Shown here one piece after another: positions 1 to 9,619 of a DNA stretch of 34,816 bases. Origin of the DNA: Limimaricola cinnabarinus LL-001 (GTDB taxonomy: Bacteria > Pseudomonadota > Alphaproteobacteria > Rhodobacterales > Rhodobacteraceae); the NCBI RefSeq assembly GCF_000466965.1, contig NZ_BATB01000040.1, forward strand, positions 1 to 34,816, written 5' to 3'. Under the pieces are notes generated by a model. That model saw nothing but the letters and a program-made list of their open reading frames with translations. It searched no databases and was not told the origin of the DNA. The position numbers and the translations under genes were made by a program. Position 1 is the first letter of the stretch, and the number at the start of each line of letters is the position of its first letter.

Positions 1-328
1 GGCCGAGGCGCACCCAAGCCCAAGCCGGACCCGTCGAAAGAAGGCCGAGCCCAAGGCCGACGGAGGTCGCCGAGACCGCCCCGGTCCCGGCCGCGGCCGA
101 GCCCGCCGCCGCCGGTGCGGCCGAGGCCGAGGCGGGCGACAGGCCCGAAGCGGCTCCGGCCCCCGAGGTGATGCCCGAGGTCGCGCAGCAGGTTGCCGAT
201 ACGGTCGCGCAGACCCGCAAGGCGCCCGAGGCCGAAGAGGCTCCCCGCGAGACCGTGGATGCCGGTGTCGACGCGGACGAGGAAGAGACCAAGCCGCGCC
301 GCCGTGCTGGTGGTCGATCGGCCGCTGA
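1..328 (+). CDS. rne: Ribonuclease E/G, C-terminal end (partial, frameshifted)
   Basis: Only the tail of the gene is in the window. From about base 63 one frame gives an Ala/Pro/Glu-rich, disordered stretch (EVAETAPVPAAAEPAAAG and so on) ending in KPRRR. Adding one G near base 306 continues the frame into GWWSIGR and the TGA at 326-328. A basic run followed by GWWS-G-R is, as I recall, the usual end of RNase E in Rhodobacteraceae, and a TusA gene beside it fits that context. RNase E is the endonuclease that scaffolds the mRNA degradosome; its C-terminal half is normally low-complexity. At least three more frame breaks lie in bases 1-63. Sequencing error is more likely than decay. No catalytic domain is visible, so the name rests on the tail and the neighbour only. 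Confidence 0.55.
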   Translation, partial: AEAHPSPSRTRRKKAEPKADGGRRDRPGPGRGRARRRRCGRGRGGRQARSGSGPRGDARGRAAGCRYGRADPQGARGRRGSPRDRGCRCRRGRGRDQAAPPCWWSIGR

Positions 329-353
329 TCCGTAGCTTCGCGGAATGCGAAGG

Positions 354-384
354 AAGGCCGGGCAGGGAAACCTGCCCGGCCTTT
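354..384. terminator. Bidirectional intrinsic terminator between rne and tusA
   Basis: A perfect 13-bp stem (AAGGCCGGGCAGG with its complement at 371-383) encloses a GAAA tetraloop at 367-370. It is followed by a T-rich stretch on the + strand and preceded by A-rich sequence. It lies between the convergent ends of rne and tusA and could stop transcription from both sides. Confidence 0.85.
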
Positions 385-436
385 ACCTTTCAAAGGGACG
401 GTATGACAACGGAACGAAAGCGTCCGTTTCGTTCCG

Positions 437-682
437 TCAGCCGCGGCGTATGCGGTGAATCTGCGTCGCGCCGTCCTCGATCAGGTCGAGATGGACATGC
501 CCCGCTTCGGCGCAGAAATGCGGCAGATCGATCCGGGCCACGGGATCGTCGGACAGGATCTCCAGCACCTCGCCCGGTGTCATCGCCGCCAGCAACTTGC
601 GCGCCTTGAGGACCGGCAGCGGGCAGATCAGCCCGCGCGCGTCATAGCGCTGCGAAGAAGAAGCCGAAGCCGAAGCCGACAT
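437..682 (-). CDS. tusA: TusA-family sulfurtransferase
   Basis: An 81-residue protein with the TusA fold signature. YDARGLICPLPVLKARK carries the CPxP motif; its cysteine is the persulfide carrier in this family. The second half has the DLPHFCAEAGH segment, which I recall from rhodobacterial members. Family members relay sulfur to tRNA 2-thiolation, molybdenum cofactor synthesis or sulfur oxidation; which applies here cannot be told. The length is normal. The start at 682 lacks a clear Shine-Dalgarno sequence, but no other methionine lies before the CPxP motif. The first ten residues (MSASASASSS) come from a short AAGCCG tandem repeat. The gene is convergent with rne across a strong terminator. 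Confidence 0.88.
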   Translation of the reverse strand: MSASASASSSQRYDARGLICPLPVLKARKLLAAMTPGEVLEILSDDPVARIDLPHFCAEAGHVHLDLIEDGATQIHRIRRG

Positions 683-765
683 TGGGGGAAACCTTTGGTC
701 TGGAACAGGAGCGGAGTTGAACGGTTGACCCGCCGAAGACGGAAACGCAAGACGAAGGAGATCTC

Positions 766-1245
766 ATGACCCGCATGATGAACACCACAGCCCTGACTCT
801 CGGACTGACCCTCACCGCTGGCGGCGCGCTCGCCGAGGCGCATATGGAGATGGGCATGGGCAGCGGCCGTCTGACGGCCGACAACATGATGAACACGATT
901 CGCGCGGAAAACCTGATCGGCTCGAACATCTACACGCTTCAGGCCGAGTATGACGAGACGCTGTGGACCGACACGCCCTATTACGAGGAAGTCGACGCCG
1001 AATGGGAAGACATCGGTGAAGTCGAGGACATCGTGATCTCGGCCGATGGTCAGATGATCGGTCTGGTGATCGAGACGGGCGGCTGGCTCGATATCGGTGA
1101 CGAGGATGTCATCCTCGATTTCAGCGAAGTTCGCTTTGCCGGAGACTATGCCGGCGGTGATTTCTCGCTCGTGACCCGCATGAGCCAGGAACAGCTCGAA
1201 GCGCTGCCGCAGGCCGACGAAGGCTATTACAACTGGCGCGACTGA
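766..1245 (+). CDS. Secreted PRC-barrel domain protein
   Basis: A 159-residue acidic protein. It begins with a Sec-type signal peptide (residues 1-23, ending GGALA) followed by a short Met/Gly-rich linker. Residues about 45-130 form a PRC-barrel-like region: the sequence around EVEDIVISADGQMIGLVIE and GWLDIGDEDVILDFSEV matches the usual PRC strand pattern. PRC barrels are small beta domains found in photosynthetic reaction centre subunit H, in RimM and in many alphaproteobacterial envelope proteins. The specific role is unknown. Ribosome binding is strong (AAGGAG just before ATG 766). It stands alone, divergent from tusA and convergent with eno. Confidence 0.8.
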   Translation: MTRMMNTTALTLGLTLTAGGALAEAHMEMGMGSGRLTADNMMNTIRAENLIGSNIYTLQAEYDETLWTDTPYYEEVDAEWEDIGEVEDIVISADGQMIGLVIETGGWLDIGDEDVILDFSEVRFAGDYAGGDFSLVTRMSQEQLEALPQADEGYYNWRD

Positions 1246-1266
1246 TCGCTCTGCCAGTTGAAAGCA

Positions 1267-1296
1267 AAAGGGCCGTGGCATCCGCCACGGCCCTTT
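1267..1296. terminator. Bidirectional intrinsic terminator between the PRC-barrel gene and eno
   Basis: A perfect 13-bp stem, AAAGGGCCGTGGC at 1267-1279 with its complement at 1284-1296, has the loop ATCC. A-tracts on the left and T-tracts on the right make it usable in both directions. It sits between two convergent genes. Confidence 0.87.
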
Positions 1297-1315
1297 CTCG
1301 TCGTGAGGGGTCCGA

Positions 1316-2623
<1,308 letters not shown>

Positions 2624-3514
2624 CTATAACGCGGGCGTGACCCGGCGTGAAGCGCGCCTGAGCCGGGCTTCGCGAAGAAGCGTGTAGATGCCCGATCCGA
2701 CGATGATCGCGGCACCGATATAGGTGAGCAGATCGGGCCGCTCGCCGAAGGCGAAGTAGGCCACGAACAGTGCAAAGACGAGGCGGGTATAGCGGTAGGG
2801 CGCGATCACCGAGATCTCGCCCATTCGCGTGGCCGCCGTCAGCGCCCAGTAGCCCGCGACACCGACACCGATGGCGGCCAGAAGCCGCAATGAATTGACG
2901 GTCGATGGCCAGACCAGCGCCTCGCCCGCCACGACCACCATCAGGTAGCCGACGGGCACGAGGATCAGAAAGGCGTAGGTCGACAGCTTCAGCGACGAGA
3001 TGGAGCGCGGCACGCGGCGCGAGGCGAGGTCGCGCGCGGCAAGGCCGATCGTGCCGAGCACCGCGAAGAGCGACAGCGGCGTGAAACCCTCGGCGCCCGG
3101 CCGGATCACCAGCAGCACGCCGAACAGACCGACGCAAATCGCGCTCCAGCGGCGCCAGCCCACCGGCTCCGCAAAGAACACGGCCGCCCCGAGTGTCACC
3201 AGAAGCGGGTTGGCCTGCAAGATCGCCGAGGCCGTGGCCAACGGCGACAGCGCCACGGCGGTGATGAAGCCCGCGGTGCCGATCACCTCGCCCAGGTTGC
3301 GCGCGATCACCGCCCTGTGGTGGAAATCCGGCGACAGGAGCCGCTCGCCGCGTGCCATCGACATCACGGCAAAGACGATGCCGCCGCCGAGGCCCAGAAG
3401 CATCAGGATTTGCCCCACCGGCAACGCGCCTGCCATCATCTTGATGAACATGTCCTCGAGCGCGAAGCCGAGCATGCCCGCCACCATCAAGGCGCTGCCG
3501 CGCAGGTTCTCCAT
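2624..3514 (-). CDS. DMT-superfamily (EamA) transporter
   Basis: A 296-residue polytopic inner-membrane protein with about ten hydrophobic helices arranged as two repeats. It starts NLRGSALMVAGMLGFALEDMF, which resembles the EamA/RhaT-type drug/metabolite transporter class. The substrate cannot be predicted. Its start follows the stop of the Fur-family gene by only 3 bases, so the two are probably co-transcribed, with eno 30 bases beyond. The C-terminus is basic (REARLRRASRRV), as is common for cytoplasmic tails. Confidence 0.85.
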   Translation of the reverse strand: MENLRGSALMVAGMLGFALEDMFIKMMAGALPVGQILMLLGLGGGIVFAVMSMARGERLLSPDFHHRAVIARNLGEVIGTAGFITAVALSPLATASAILQANPLLVTLGAAVFFAEPVGWRRWSAICVGLFGVLLVIRPGAEGFTPLSLFAVLGTIGLAARDLASRRVPRSISSLKLSTYAFLILVPVGYLMVVVAGEALVWPSTVNSLRLLAAIGVGVAGYWALTAATRMGEISVIAPYRYTRLVFALFVAYFAFGERPDLLTYIGAAIIVGSGIYTLLREARLRRASRRVTPAL

Positions 3515-3517
3515 TTC

Positions 3518-3943
3518 TCAGCTTTCTTTCTTGGCGGGGGCGGTCGGGACGCCGTAGAGTTCCAGCCGGTGCCCGATGAGCCGGTAGCCCAGCCGCTCGG
3601 CAATGCGTTCCTGAAGCGCCTCGATCTCGTCGTCGACGAATTCGATCACCTCGCCCGAATGCATGTCGATGAGGTGGTCGTGGTGCTCGCGGTCGGTGGT
3701 TTCGTAGCGTGCGCGCCCGTCGCCGAACTCGTGTTTTTCGAGGATGCCAGCCTCTTCGAAAAGCTTCACCGTGCGGTAAACCGTGGCAAGCGAGATGCGT
3801 GCGTCTTCGGCGGCGGCGCGGGCGTGCAGTTCCTCGACATCGGGATGGTCGTCCGCCGCCTCCAGAACCTGCGCGATCACCCGGCGCTGTTCGGTCAGGC
3901 GCAGGCCGTTCTGCTCGCAGCGCGACAGGATGGTTTCGGGCAT
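3518..3943 (-). CDS. Fur-family metalloregulator, Mur-like
   Basis: A 141-residue transcription factor. An N-terminal winged helix (LRLTEQRRVIAQVLEA through ISLATVYRTVKLFEEAGIL) is followed by the dimerisation and metal-binding half, with EHHDHLIDMHSGEVIEF and RLGYRLIGHRLELYG. The HHDHL metal-site histidines are present, but the CxxC zinc cysteines of E. coli Fur are absent. That matches alphaproteobacterial Mur/Fur proteins, which respond to manganese as well as iron. I start it at ATG 3943 (MPETILSRCEQNG) because the 24 upstream codons look non-coding and family members begin here. The next gene, a transporter, starts 3 bases after its stop. No obvious Mur or Fur operator was seen in the divergent region 3944-4103. 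Confidence 0.9.
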   Translation of the reverse strand: MPETILSRCEQNGLRLTEQRRVIAQVLEAADDHPDVEELHARAAAEDARISLATVYRTVKLFEEAGILEKHEFGDGRARYETTDREHHDHLIDMHSGEVIEFVDDEIEALQERIAERLGYRLIGHRLELYGVPTAPAKKES

Positions 3944-4103
3944 GGGGCAGGGTCCGTGGAGATGTCTCGCCGCCCGTCTAGCCGGTTCGAGGCGAGGACG
4001 CCACCCTGCGGGCACACGGTGGCTCGCGCGGCGTCACCATGCGGTGAGGCGGGGTGTCGCGCGCGAGACCGGCCGGGCAGGCTGACGCAGGGGAGGACAC
4101 GAC

Positions 4104-5066
4104 ATGCGCATCATCACGATCATCGTCGCGCTGGCGATCGCGGGGGCCGCGCAGGCCCAGCCCGCGCGCTGGCAGGGCCAATGGCCGAACACCGATTTCG
4201 CCACCACCGACATCACCGACTGGTCCGAGATCATGTCGGGCGGACCGCCGAAAGACGGCATCCCCGCGATCGATGATCCGCGCATGGTCCCGGCCGCATC
4301 CGAGACGCGGCTCGGGCCGGCGGAACCGGTGATGGTCTGGCCCGCCCCGGAGGGGCCCGCGCGGGCCTACCCGATCCGCTACCTGCTCTGGCACGAGATC
4401 GTCAACGACGCGGCGGGGGGCGTGCCGGTGGCCGTCACCTATTGTCCGCTATGCAACTCGGGCATGGTGTTCGACCGCCGGGTCGAGGGGCAGGAGCTGT
4501 CCTTCGGCGTCTCGGGGATGCTGCGCGCCTCGGACATGGTGATGTATGACCGCCAGACCGAAAGCTGGTGGCAGCAAGCCATCGGCACCGGCATCGTCGG
4601 CGAGATGACGGGCCGCGAGCTTGAGTTGCTGCCCGCTTGGATGGACAGCTGGGAAAGGTATCTCGCGGCCTATCCGGAGGGGCTGGTGATGGACGAGCCG
4701 GACTGGAGCCGCGACTACGGGCGCAACCCCTATGTCAGCTATGACAGCTCGGCGCGGCCCTTCCTCTATTCGGGCGAAATGCCGCCGCACGACATCGCGC
4801 CCCTGATGCGGGTGGTGCGCGTGGGCGACCGGGCCTGGACTTTTTCGCGGCTACGCGAGGCGGGATCGGTGAGCGAGGCCGGCGTGACGATCACGTGGGA
4901 GGCCGGGCAGGCCAGCGCGCTCGACGCAAGCGCAGTCGCGCAGGGGCGCGACGTGGGCAATGTGCGCGTGCGTGACGCGCAGGGCCGCGACATGCCGCAT
5001 GACGTGCTTTTCGCCTTTGCTTTCCACGTGTTCTGGCCAGAGGGCGAATGGATGCTAGGCGGCTAG
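4104..5066 (+). CDS. DUF3179 domain secreted protein
   Basis: A 320-residue protein with a signal peptide (1-18, ending AAQA). The DUF3179 core includes YPIRYLLWHEIVND, the strongly conserved VTYCPLCNSGMVF with its two cysteines, and the downstream YDRQTESWWQQAIG segment. The function of DUF3179 is not established; its CPLC motif suggests metal binding or redox chemistry in the periplasm, which is inference. The start is chosen from GGGGAGG upstream and the signal peptide. Its stop codon overlaps the stop of the convergent gene in the palindrome CTAG (5063-5066). Confidence 0.88.
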   Translation: MRIITIIVALAIAGAAQAQPARWQGQWPNTDFATTDITDWSEIMSGGPPKDGIPAIDDPRMVPAASETRLGPAEPVMVWPAPEGPARAYPIRYLLWHEIVNDAAGGVPVAVTYCPLCNSGMVFDRRVEGQELSFGVSGMLRASDMVMYDRQTESWWQQAIGTGIVGEMTGRELELLPAWMDSWERYLAAYPEGLVMDEPDWSRDYGRNPYVSYDSSARPFLYSGEMPPHDIAPLMRVVRVGDRAWTFSRLREAGSVSEAGVTITWEAGQASALDASAVAQGRDVGNVRVRDAQGRDMPHDVLFAFAFHVFWPEGEWMLGG

Positions 5067-5710
5067 ACCCGGCCCTCGCGCGCATCGAGCCCGCGCTGCC
5101 AGAACACCCATGCCATCACCGCAAGGATGGCGCAGGCGATGAGGCCCAGAACCCGCTCGGCCAGACCGTCGATCGAAGTTGGCGCCATGAGAAACAGCGG
5201 CGCGGACACGCCCCAGGCGATGGCGAGGCCGATCAGCGCCGACCGTACCTTGGGGTGATCGCGCCCGAATCCCGCCGCCATGCTGAGCGGGGCCGCGAGG
5301 AACAGCACGCCGATGCCGTAGACGAGGTAGATGTGGATCACCACGCCTTCGTCGTCGCCATCGCCGTATTCGTTGCGCGCGCCGACGACGACGACCAGCG
5401 CCGCGAGAATGGCGAGGGACACCACGCCAGCCGACCAGCCGATGCCGCCCAGATGCGCATGCGACGCCGCCAGCGCCATGGCGAAGAGACCCGCCGCAAA
5501 GCCGTAGAGGGCGACGTCCATGATGATCTCCCACTCGCCGGCGCCCAGATCGCTGATCGTGTCGGCGACCCAATCATGACCCGGCACGACGATCTGTGCG
5601 GCGATGGTGCCGCCGATCATCGACATGCAGCCGAAAAAACCCAGTCCCGCCATCAGCAAAAGCAGGTAGGGGCGTTCTGCGTCGACCGGTTGTCCGACGG
5701 CGTCCTTCAT
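5063..5710 (-). CDS. DUF998-like integral membrane protein
   Basis: A protein of about 215 residues with roughly six hydrophobic helices. It resembles DUF998 proteins, with GTIAAQIVVPGHDWVADTIS after the first helix and a second-half HIYLVYGIGVLFLAAPLS helix. Its function is unknown. I use ATG 5710 (MKDAVGQPV) because GGGAGAG lies at the right distance; the open frame extends nine codons further upstream without a ribosome-binding site. It is convergent with the DUF3179 gene and shares the stop-codon palindrome with it. The DUF998 assignment is from memory of the helix pattern and is moderately secure. Confidence 0.68.
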   Translation of the reverse strand: MKDAVGQPVDAERPYLLLLMAGLGFFGCMSMIGGTIAAQIVVPGHDWVADTISDLGAGEWEIIMDVALYGFAAGLFAMALAASHAHLGGIGWSAGVVSLAILAALVVVVGARNEYGDGDDEGVVIHIYLVYGIGVLFLAAPLSMAAGFGRDHPKVRSALIGLAIAWGVSAPLFLMAPTSIDGLAERVLGLIACAILAVMAWVFWQRGLDAREGRV

Positions 5711-5792
5711 GGCGTCTCTCCCGTGTTGGCGGGCCAACGGGAGGGGGCGGCGCTGGTTCCGCCAAGAGGCGTGCCACGCCGCGTCACATGAA

Positions 5793-5816
5793 AAGGGGCG
5801 ACGCGCGCCGCCCCTT
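5793..5816 (-). terminator. Intrinsic terminator of tyrS
   Basis: An 8-bp stem (AAGGGGCG at 5793-5800 with CGCCCCTT at 5809-5816) sits directly downstream of tyrS. Read on the - strand, it is followed by a run of T. Confidence 0.75.
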
Positions 5817-5823
5817 CGGGATC

Positions 5824-7073
5824 TCAGCCCAGACGCACCAGGGCGTGGCGTTTCTTGCCCGCCGAAAGCTTGATCGGCGCGGTGAGGGCCGCGCGATCAA
5901 TGATCAGCCCCGCATCGGTCAGCGGCGCGTCATCTAGACGCGCGCCATTGTCCGAAATCAATCGCTTGGCCTCCTTGCCCGACCCGGCAAGCCCTGCCCG
6001 CACGATCAGCTGCACGATCGAGATGCCGTCCGCCACCTCGGCCTCGGAGAGCGTCAGCGTGGGCAGGTCGTCACCCACGCCGCCCTTCTCGAACACCTCG
6101 CGCGCCGTGGCCTTGGCCGCCTCGGCCGCGTCACGCCCATGCAAAAGCGCCGTGACCTCGTCGGCCAGCACGATCTTGCCCTCGTTGATCTCCGAGCCTG
6201 CTAGCGCGCCGAGGCGCTCACACTCATCGACCGGCAGTTCAGTATAGAGCTTGAGGAAGCGGCCCGCATCGGCGTCGGTGGTGTTGCGCCAGAATTGCCA
6301 GAACTCGTAAGGCTCAGCATCTCTTCGTTGAGCCAGACCGCGCCGCCCGCCGATTTGCCCATCTTGCGGCCGTCCGAGGTCGTCAGCAGTGGCGAGGTCA
6401 GGCCGTAAATCTCGTGGTCGAGCACGCGGCGCGTGAGATCGATACCGTTGACGATGTTGCCCCACTGGTCCGAGCCGCCCATCTGCAGCACACAGCCATA
6501 GCGACGGTTCAGTTCGAGAAAGTCGTAGGCCTGCAGGATCATGTAGTTGAATTCAAGGAACGACAGCGACTGTTCGCGGTCGATCCTCGATTTCACGCTC
6601 TCGAAGGACAGCATCCGGTTGACCGAGAAATGCCGCCCGATGTCGCGCAGGAACTCAAGATAGTTCAGATTGTCGAGCCACTCGGCATTGTCGAGCATCA
6701 GCGCGTCGGTCGGTGCGTCACCATAAGACAGGTAGCGCGCGAAGACCTGTTTCATGCCGGCGATGTTCGAGGCGATCTGGTCGGGGCCCAGCAGGGGCCG
6801 TTCGTCCGAGCGGAAGCTCGGATCGCCCACCTTGGTGGTGCCGCCGCCCATCAGGGTGATCGGCTTGTGGCCGGTCTTTTGCAGCCAGCGCAGCATCATC
6901 ACGTTGAGCAGGTGTCCAACATGCAGCGACGCCGCTGTAGCGTCATAGCCAATATAGGCGGGCACGACCCCCTTCGACAGCGCCTCGTCCAAGCCCTGAT
7001 AATCGGTGCAGTCGGCAAGATAGCCGCGCTCGATCATCACGGACATGAAGTCGCTCTTGGGGTGGTAGGTCAT
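5824..7073 (-). CDS. tyrS: Tyrosyl-tRNA synthetase (frameshift in the sequence)
   Basis: A class I synthetase that charges tRNA-Tyr. The N-terminal frame has the HIGH-type motif HVGH at residues 51-54, the tyrosine-binding region [10 protein letters not shown], and KMGKS (KMSKS class) at 237-241. It then loses frame after LNEEML. Adding one C on the coding strand (near base 6311) joins it to [19 protein letters not shown] and on through the C-terminal S4 RNA-binding domain ([17 protein letters not shown]). The repaired protein is 416 residues, a normal length. AGAGGGG precedes the start. The break is almost certainly a missed base in a C run, since the enzyme is essential and both halves are intact. 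The gene is divergent from anmK. Confidence 0.95.
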
Positions 7074-7136
7074 GTCTTGTGCCCCTCTCTTGGTCGCGCC
7101 ACTCTATAGGCATCAAGCGGGACGAGGGAAAGCGCG

Positions 7137-8261
7137 ATGCGGCGGATCGGGACGGGCGACAAGATCAGGGCCTTGGGCGCGATGTCGGGCACCTCGCTCG
7201 ACGGGGTCGACGCCGCCATCATCGAGACCGATGGCGAGACCGTGTTCGGCTTTGGGGAAAGCGCCTACAGGCCCTATTCGGAGACCGAGCGCGAGGTGCT
7301 GCGCGCCGCTCTCGGGCGCTGGGACGGCGCGGAGGTCGAGGCCGCCGCTGAGGTGGTCGAAACCACCCATGCCGAGATCCTGTCGCGCTTCGACGACATC
7401 GACCTGATCGGATTTCACGGTCAGACCTTCGCGCATGACCCGCGCGGGCGCGGCACGCATCAGGCGGGCTCCGGCGCGATCCTCGCCGAGGCGCTGGGCC
7501 TGCCCGTGGTCTGGGACTTCCGCAGCGCCGATGTGCGCTTCGGAGGCGAGGGCGCGCCGCTCGCGCCGTTCTATCATTTCGCTCTGGCCCGGTTCATCGA
7601 GGCCCGCGCGCCGCTGGCCTTCCTCAATCTCGGCGGCGTCGGCAACCTGACCTTCGCCGATCCGGGCTTTGCCCGCCCCGAGACCGAAGGCGCGTTGCTG
7701 GCATTCGACACCGGTCCCGCCAACGCGCCGGTCAACGACTTGCTGCAGACCCGGCTGGGGCGAGCGCTCGACGAGGATGGCGCACTTGCGGCGCGGGGCG
7801 AGGTGAACGACGCCGTGGTGGCGCGCTTCCTGCAGCATCCGCATTTCTTTCGGATGGCCCCAAAATCGCTCGACCGTGACGCCTTTGCCGCGCTGGCGGG
7901 CGAGGTGGCGACGCTTTCGGACGCGGATGCGGCGGCGACGTTGACGGCCTGTGCCGCGGCCAGCGTAATGCGCGGAATGGAGTTGTGCCCCGCACCGCCG
8001 GAGCGGTTGCTGGTCACCGGGGGGGGGCGACGCAACCCGGTGATGATGGCGATGATCGCAGCGGGCTGCGACTGTCCGGTCCTGCCGGTCGAGGAGGCGG
8101 GTCTCGACGGTGACATGCTTGAGGCGCAGGCCTTCGCCTATCTCGCGGTGCGGGTGGCGCGGGGCCTGCCCACCTCGGCGCCCGGTACGACGGGCGTGCG
8201 CGCCGCCGTGGGAGGCGGAACACTCAGCCGCCCGGGCGAGCTTGCCGTGGCGCTGGGCTGA
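7137..8261 (+). CDS. anmK: Anhydro-N-acetylmuramic acid kinase
   Basis: A 374-residue cytosolic kinase that converts recycled 1,6-anhydro-MurNAc to MurNAc-6-phosphate in cell-wall recycling. The ATP-binding motif [14 protein letters not shown] is at 14-27. [28 protein letters not shown] with the catalytic Asp region, and [10 protein letters not shown] are all family hallmarks. The length is typical. GAGGAAAG precedes the start. It is divergent from tyrS across 63 bases and convergent with ssb, separated from ssb by a strong hairpin. Confidence 0.96.
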   Translation: MRRIGTGDKIRALGAMSGTSLDGVDAAIIETDGETVFGFGESAYRPYSETEREVLRAALGRWDGAEVEAAAEVVETTHAEILSRFDDIDLIGFHGQTFAHDPRGRGTHQAGSGAILAEALGLPVVWDFRSADVRFGGEGAPLAPFYHFALARFIEARAPLAFLNLGGVGNLTFADPGFARPETEGALLAFDTGPANAPVNDLLQTRLGRALDEDGALAARGEVNDAVVARFLQHPHFFRMAPKSLDRDAFAALAGEVATLSDADAAATLTACAAASVMRGMELCPAPPERLLVTGGGRRNPVMMAMIAAGCDCPVLPVEEAGLDGDMLEAQAFAYLAVRVARGLPTSAPGTTGVRAAVGGGTLSRPGELAVALG

Positions 8262-8268
8262 AACGAGA

Positions 8269-8295
8269 AACGCCGCCCCGAGAGGGGGCGGCGTT
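8269..8295. terminator. Bidirectional terminator between anmK and ssb
   Basis: A perfect 11-bp stem, AACGCCGCCCC at 8269-8279 with GGGGCGGCGTT at 8285-8295, has a 5-base loop and lies between two convergent genes. The T-tracts are short, so termination strength is uncertain. Confidence 0.7.
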
Positions 8296-8316
8296 CGATC
8301 TGCACAGGGCCTGATC

Positions 8317-8829
8317 TTAGAACGGGATCTCGTCGTCGATGTCGCGGCTGCCGCCTCCCTGACCGCCGCCCTGATTGCTGTCACCATAGCCGCCGCGGTC
8401 ATCGTAACCGCCCGAGCCACCGCCATAACCACCCCGGTCGTCGCCGCCATAGCCACCGCCCGAACCGCCGCCGTCACCGCGACCGCCAAGCAGCGTCAGG
8501 TTGCCGGTGAAGGGGCGCAGCACGACCTCGGTGGAGTAACGGTCATTGCCTTGCTGGTCCTGCCACTTGCGGGTTTCCAGCTGGCCCTCGAGATAGACGG
8601 TTGAACCCTTTTTGAGGTATTGCTCGGCGATCCGGCCCAGCGGCTCGTTGAAGATCGCGACCGAGTGCCACTCGGTACGCTCGCGGCGCTCGCCGGTGTT
8701 CTTGTCCTTCCAGTTTTCGGAGGTGGCGACGCGCAGGTTCACCACCTTGCCGCCGTTCTGGAAGGTACGGACCTCGGGATCGCGGCCCAGATTGCCGATG
8801 ATGATAACCTTGTTGACGGAACCAGCCAT
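8317..8829 (-). CDS. ssb: Single-stranded DNA-binding protein
   Basis: A 170-residue protein. The OB fold runs from about 4 to 112 ([40 protein letters not shown]). A Gly-rich, Asp/Tyr-containing linker (about 113-160) follows, and the acidic tip DIDDEIPF recruits replication and repair partners such as RecG and RecO. It coats ssDNA in replication, recombination and repair. The start is fixed by AGGAGG eight bases before ATG 8829; the longer open frame upstream is not coding. No LexA box was seen in the 175 bases upstream. Confidence 0.97.
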   Translation of the reverse strand: MAGSVNKVIIIGNLGRDPEVRTFQNGGKVVNLRVATSENWKDKNTGERRERTEWHSVAIFNEPLGRIAEQYLKKGSTVYLEGQLETRKWQDQQGNDRYSTEVVLRPFTGNLTLLGGRGDGGGSGGGYGGDDRGGYGGGSGGYDDRGGYGDSNQGGGQGGGSRDIDDEIPF

Positions 8830-9004
8830 GAGGTCCTCCTGCCTTGTCGAATCTTGCGTTTCTCTCGCGCCGACCCTAAGCCGCGCGACCGCCCGATGAC
8901 AGCCCAATTGCCCATTCGCGCTTTCCTTTCCACCATGATCGCGGGTAGCGTCGGCGCAGCGAACGCAGCAGCGCCGGGGACAACTGGCGCAACGGGGGGA
9001 CGCG

Positions 9005-9613
9005 ATGAAACATCTCTTCAGGGGCGCCATGCTGGCGGCGCTTTGCCTTGCCTGCGCGGCGCCCGCTCTAGCCGACCGGGTGTCGAGCCGCTCCGCGCCG
9101 GGCCTCTTCGCCTCGCAGCTCGGCGTGCTCGACGGGCGGGCCGCATCGCAATACGCAGGTTCGGGCCGGTTGCAGCCACCCCGCGCCGAGGTGCCGCAGG
9201 ATCTGGTGGTGGCGGCCTCGCCGGTCTCTCCGGCTTTCAGGGGGCGCTACAAGGGTCCCTATCTGACGCTGGCGCGTGACGCCGCGCGCAAGCACCGGAT
9301 CCCCGAAGATCTGTTCTTGCGCCTCGTGCAGCAGGAAAGTGGTTGGAACGCGGGGGCCGTCAGCCGGGTCGGTGCGCTTGGGCTGGCGCAGCTGATGCCT
9401 GACACGGCCCGGCAGCTGCGCGTCGATCCCACCGATCCGCGCCAGAATCTTGAAGGCGGGGCGCGGTATCTGCGGATGCAGTATGACGCCTTCGGCGACT
9501 GGCGGCTGGCGCTTGCCGCCTACAATGCGGGTCCCGGCGCGGTTGCCAAATATCGTGGCATTCCGCCCTTCGCCGAGACCCGGCATTACGTGAAGGCTAT
9601 TCTCGGGGGTTGA
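9005..9613 (+). CDS. Lytic transglycosylase (SLT family 1)
   Basis: A 202-residue periplasmic or envelope protein with a signal peptide (1-23, ending APALA). The C-terminal half is a goose-lysozyme-like SLT domain. Catalytic Glu111 lies in QQESGWN, and [13 protein letters not shown] and [16 protein letters not shown] are the other signature blocks. Family members cleave peptidoglycan between MurNAc and GlcNAc, leaving 1,6-anhydro-MurNAc. That product is the substrate of AnmK, encoded about 1 kb away, but no operon links them. The small size with no extra domain suggests a broad housekeeping hydrolase. It is convergent with the DUF1206 gene, only 6 bases apart. Confidence 0.93.
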   Translation: MKHLFRGAMLAALCLACAAPALADRVSSRSAPGLFASQLGVLDGRAASQYAGSGRLQPPRAEVPQDLVVAASPVSPAFRGRYKGPYLTLARDAARKHRIPEDLFLRLVQQESGWNAGAVSRVGALGLAQLMPDTARQLRVDPTDPRQNLEGGARYLRMQYDAFGDWRLALAAYNAGPGAVAKYRGIPPFAETRHYVKAILGG

Positions 9614-9619
9614 CGGCTC

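Noticed and set aside
3944..4103. A Mur or Fur operator upstream of the regulator gene
   Set aside because: The region is GC-rich, and no TGCAAAT-type palindrome or Fur-box-like AT-rich repeat was found.
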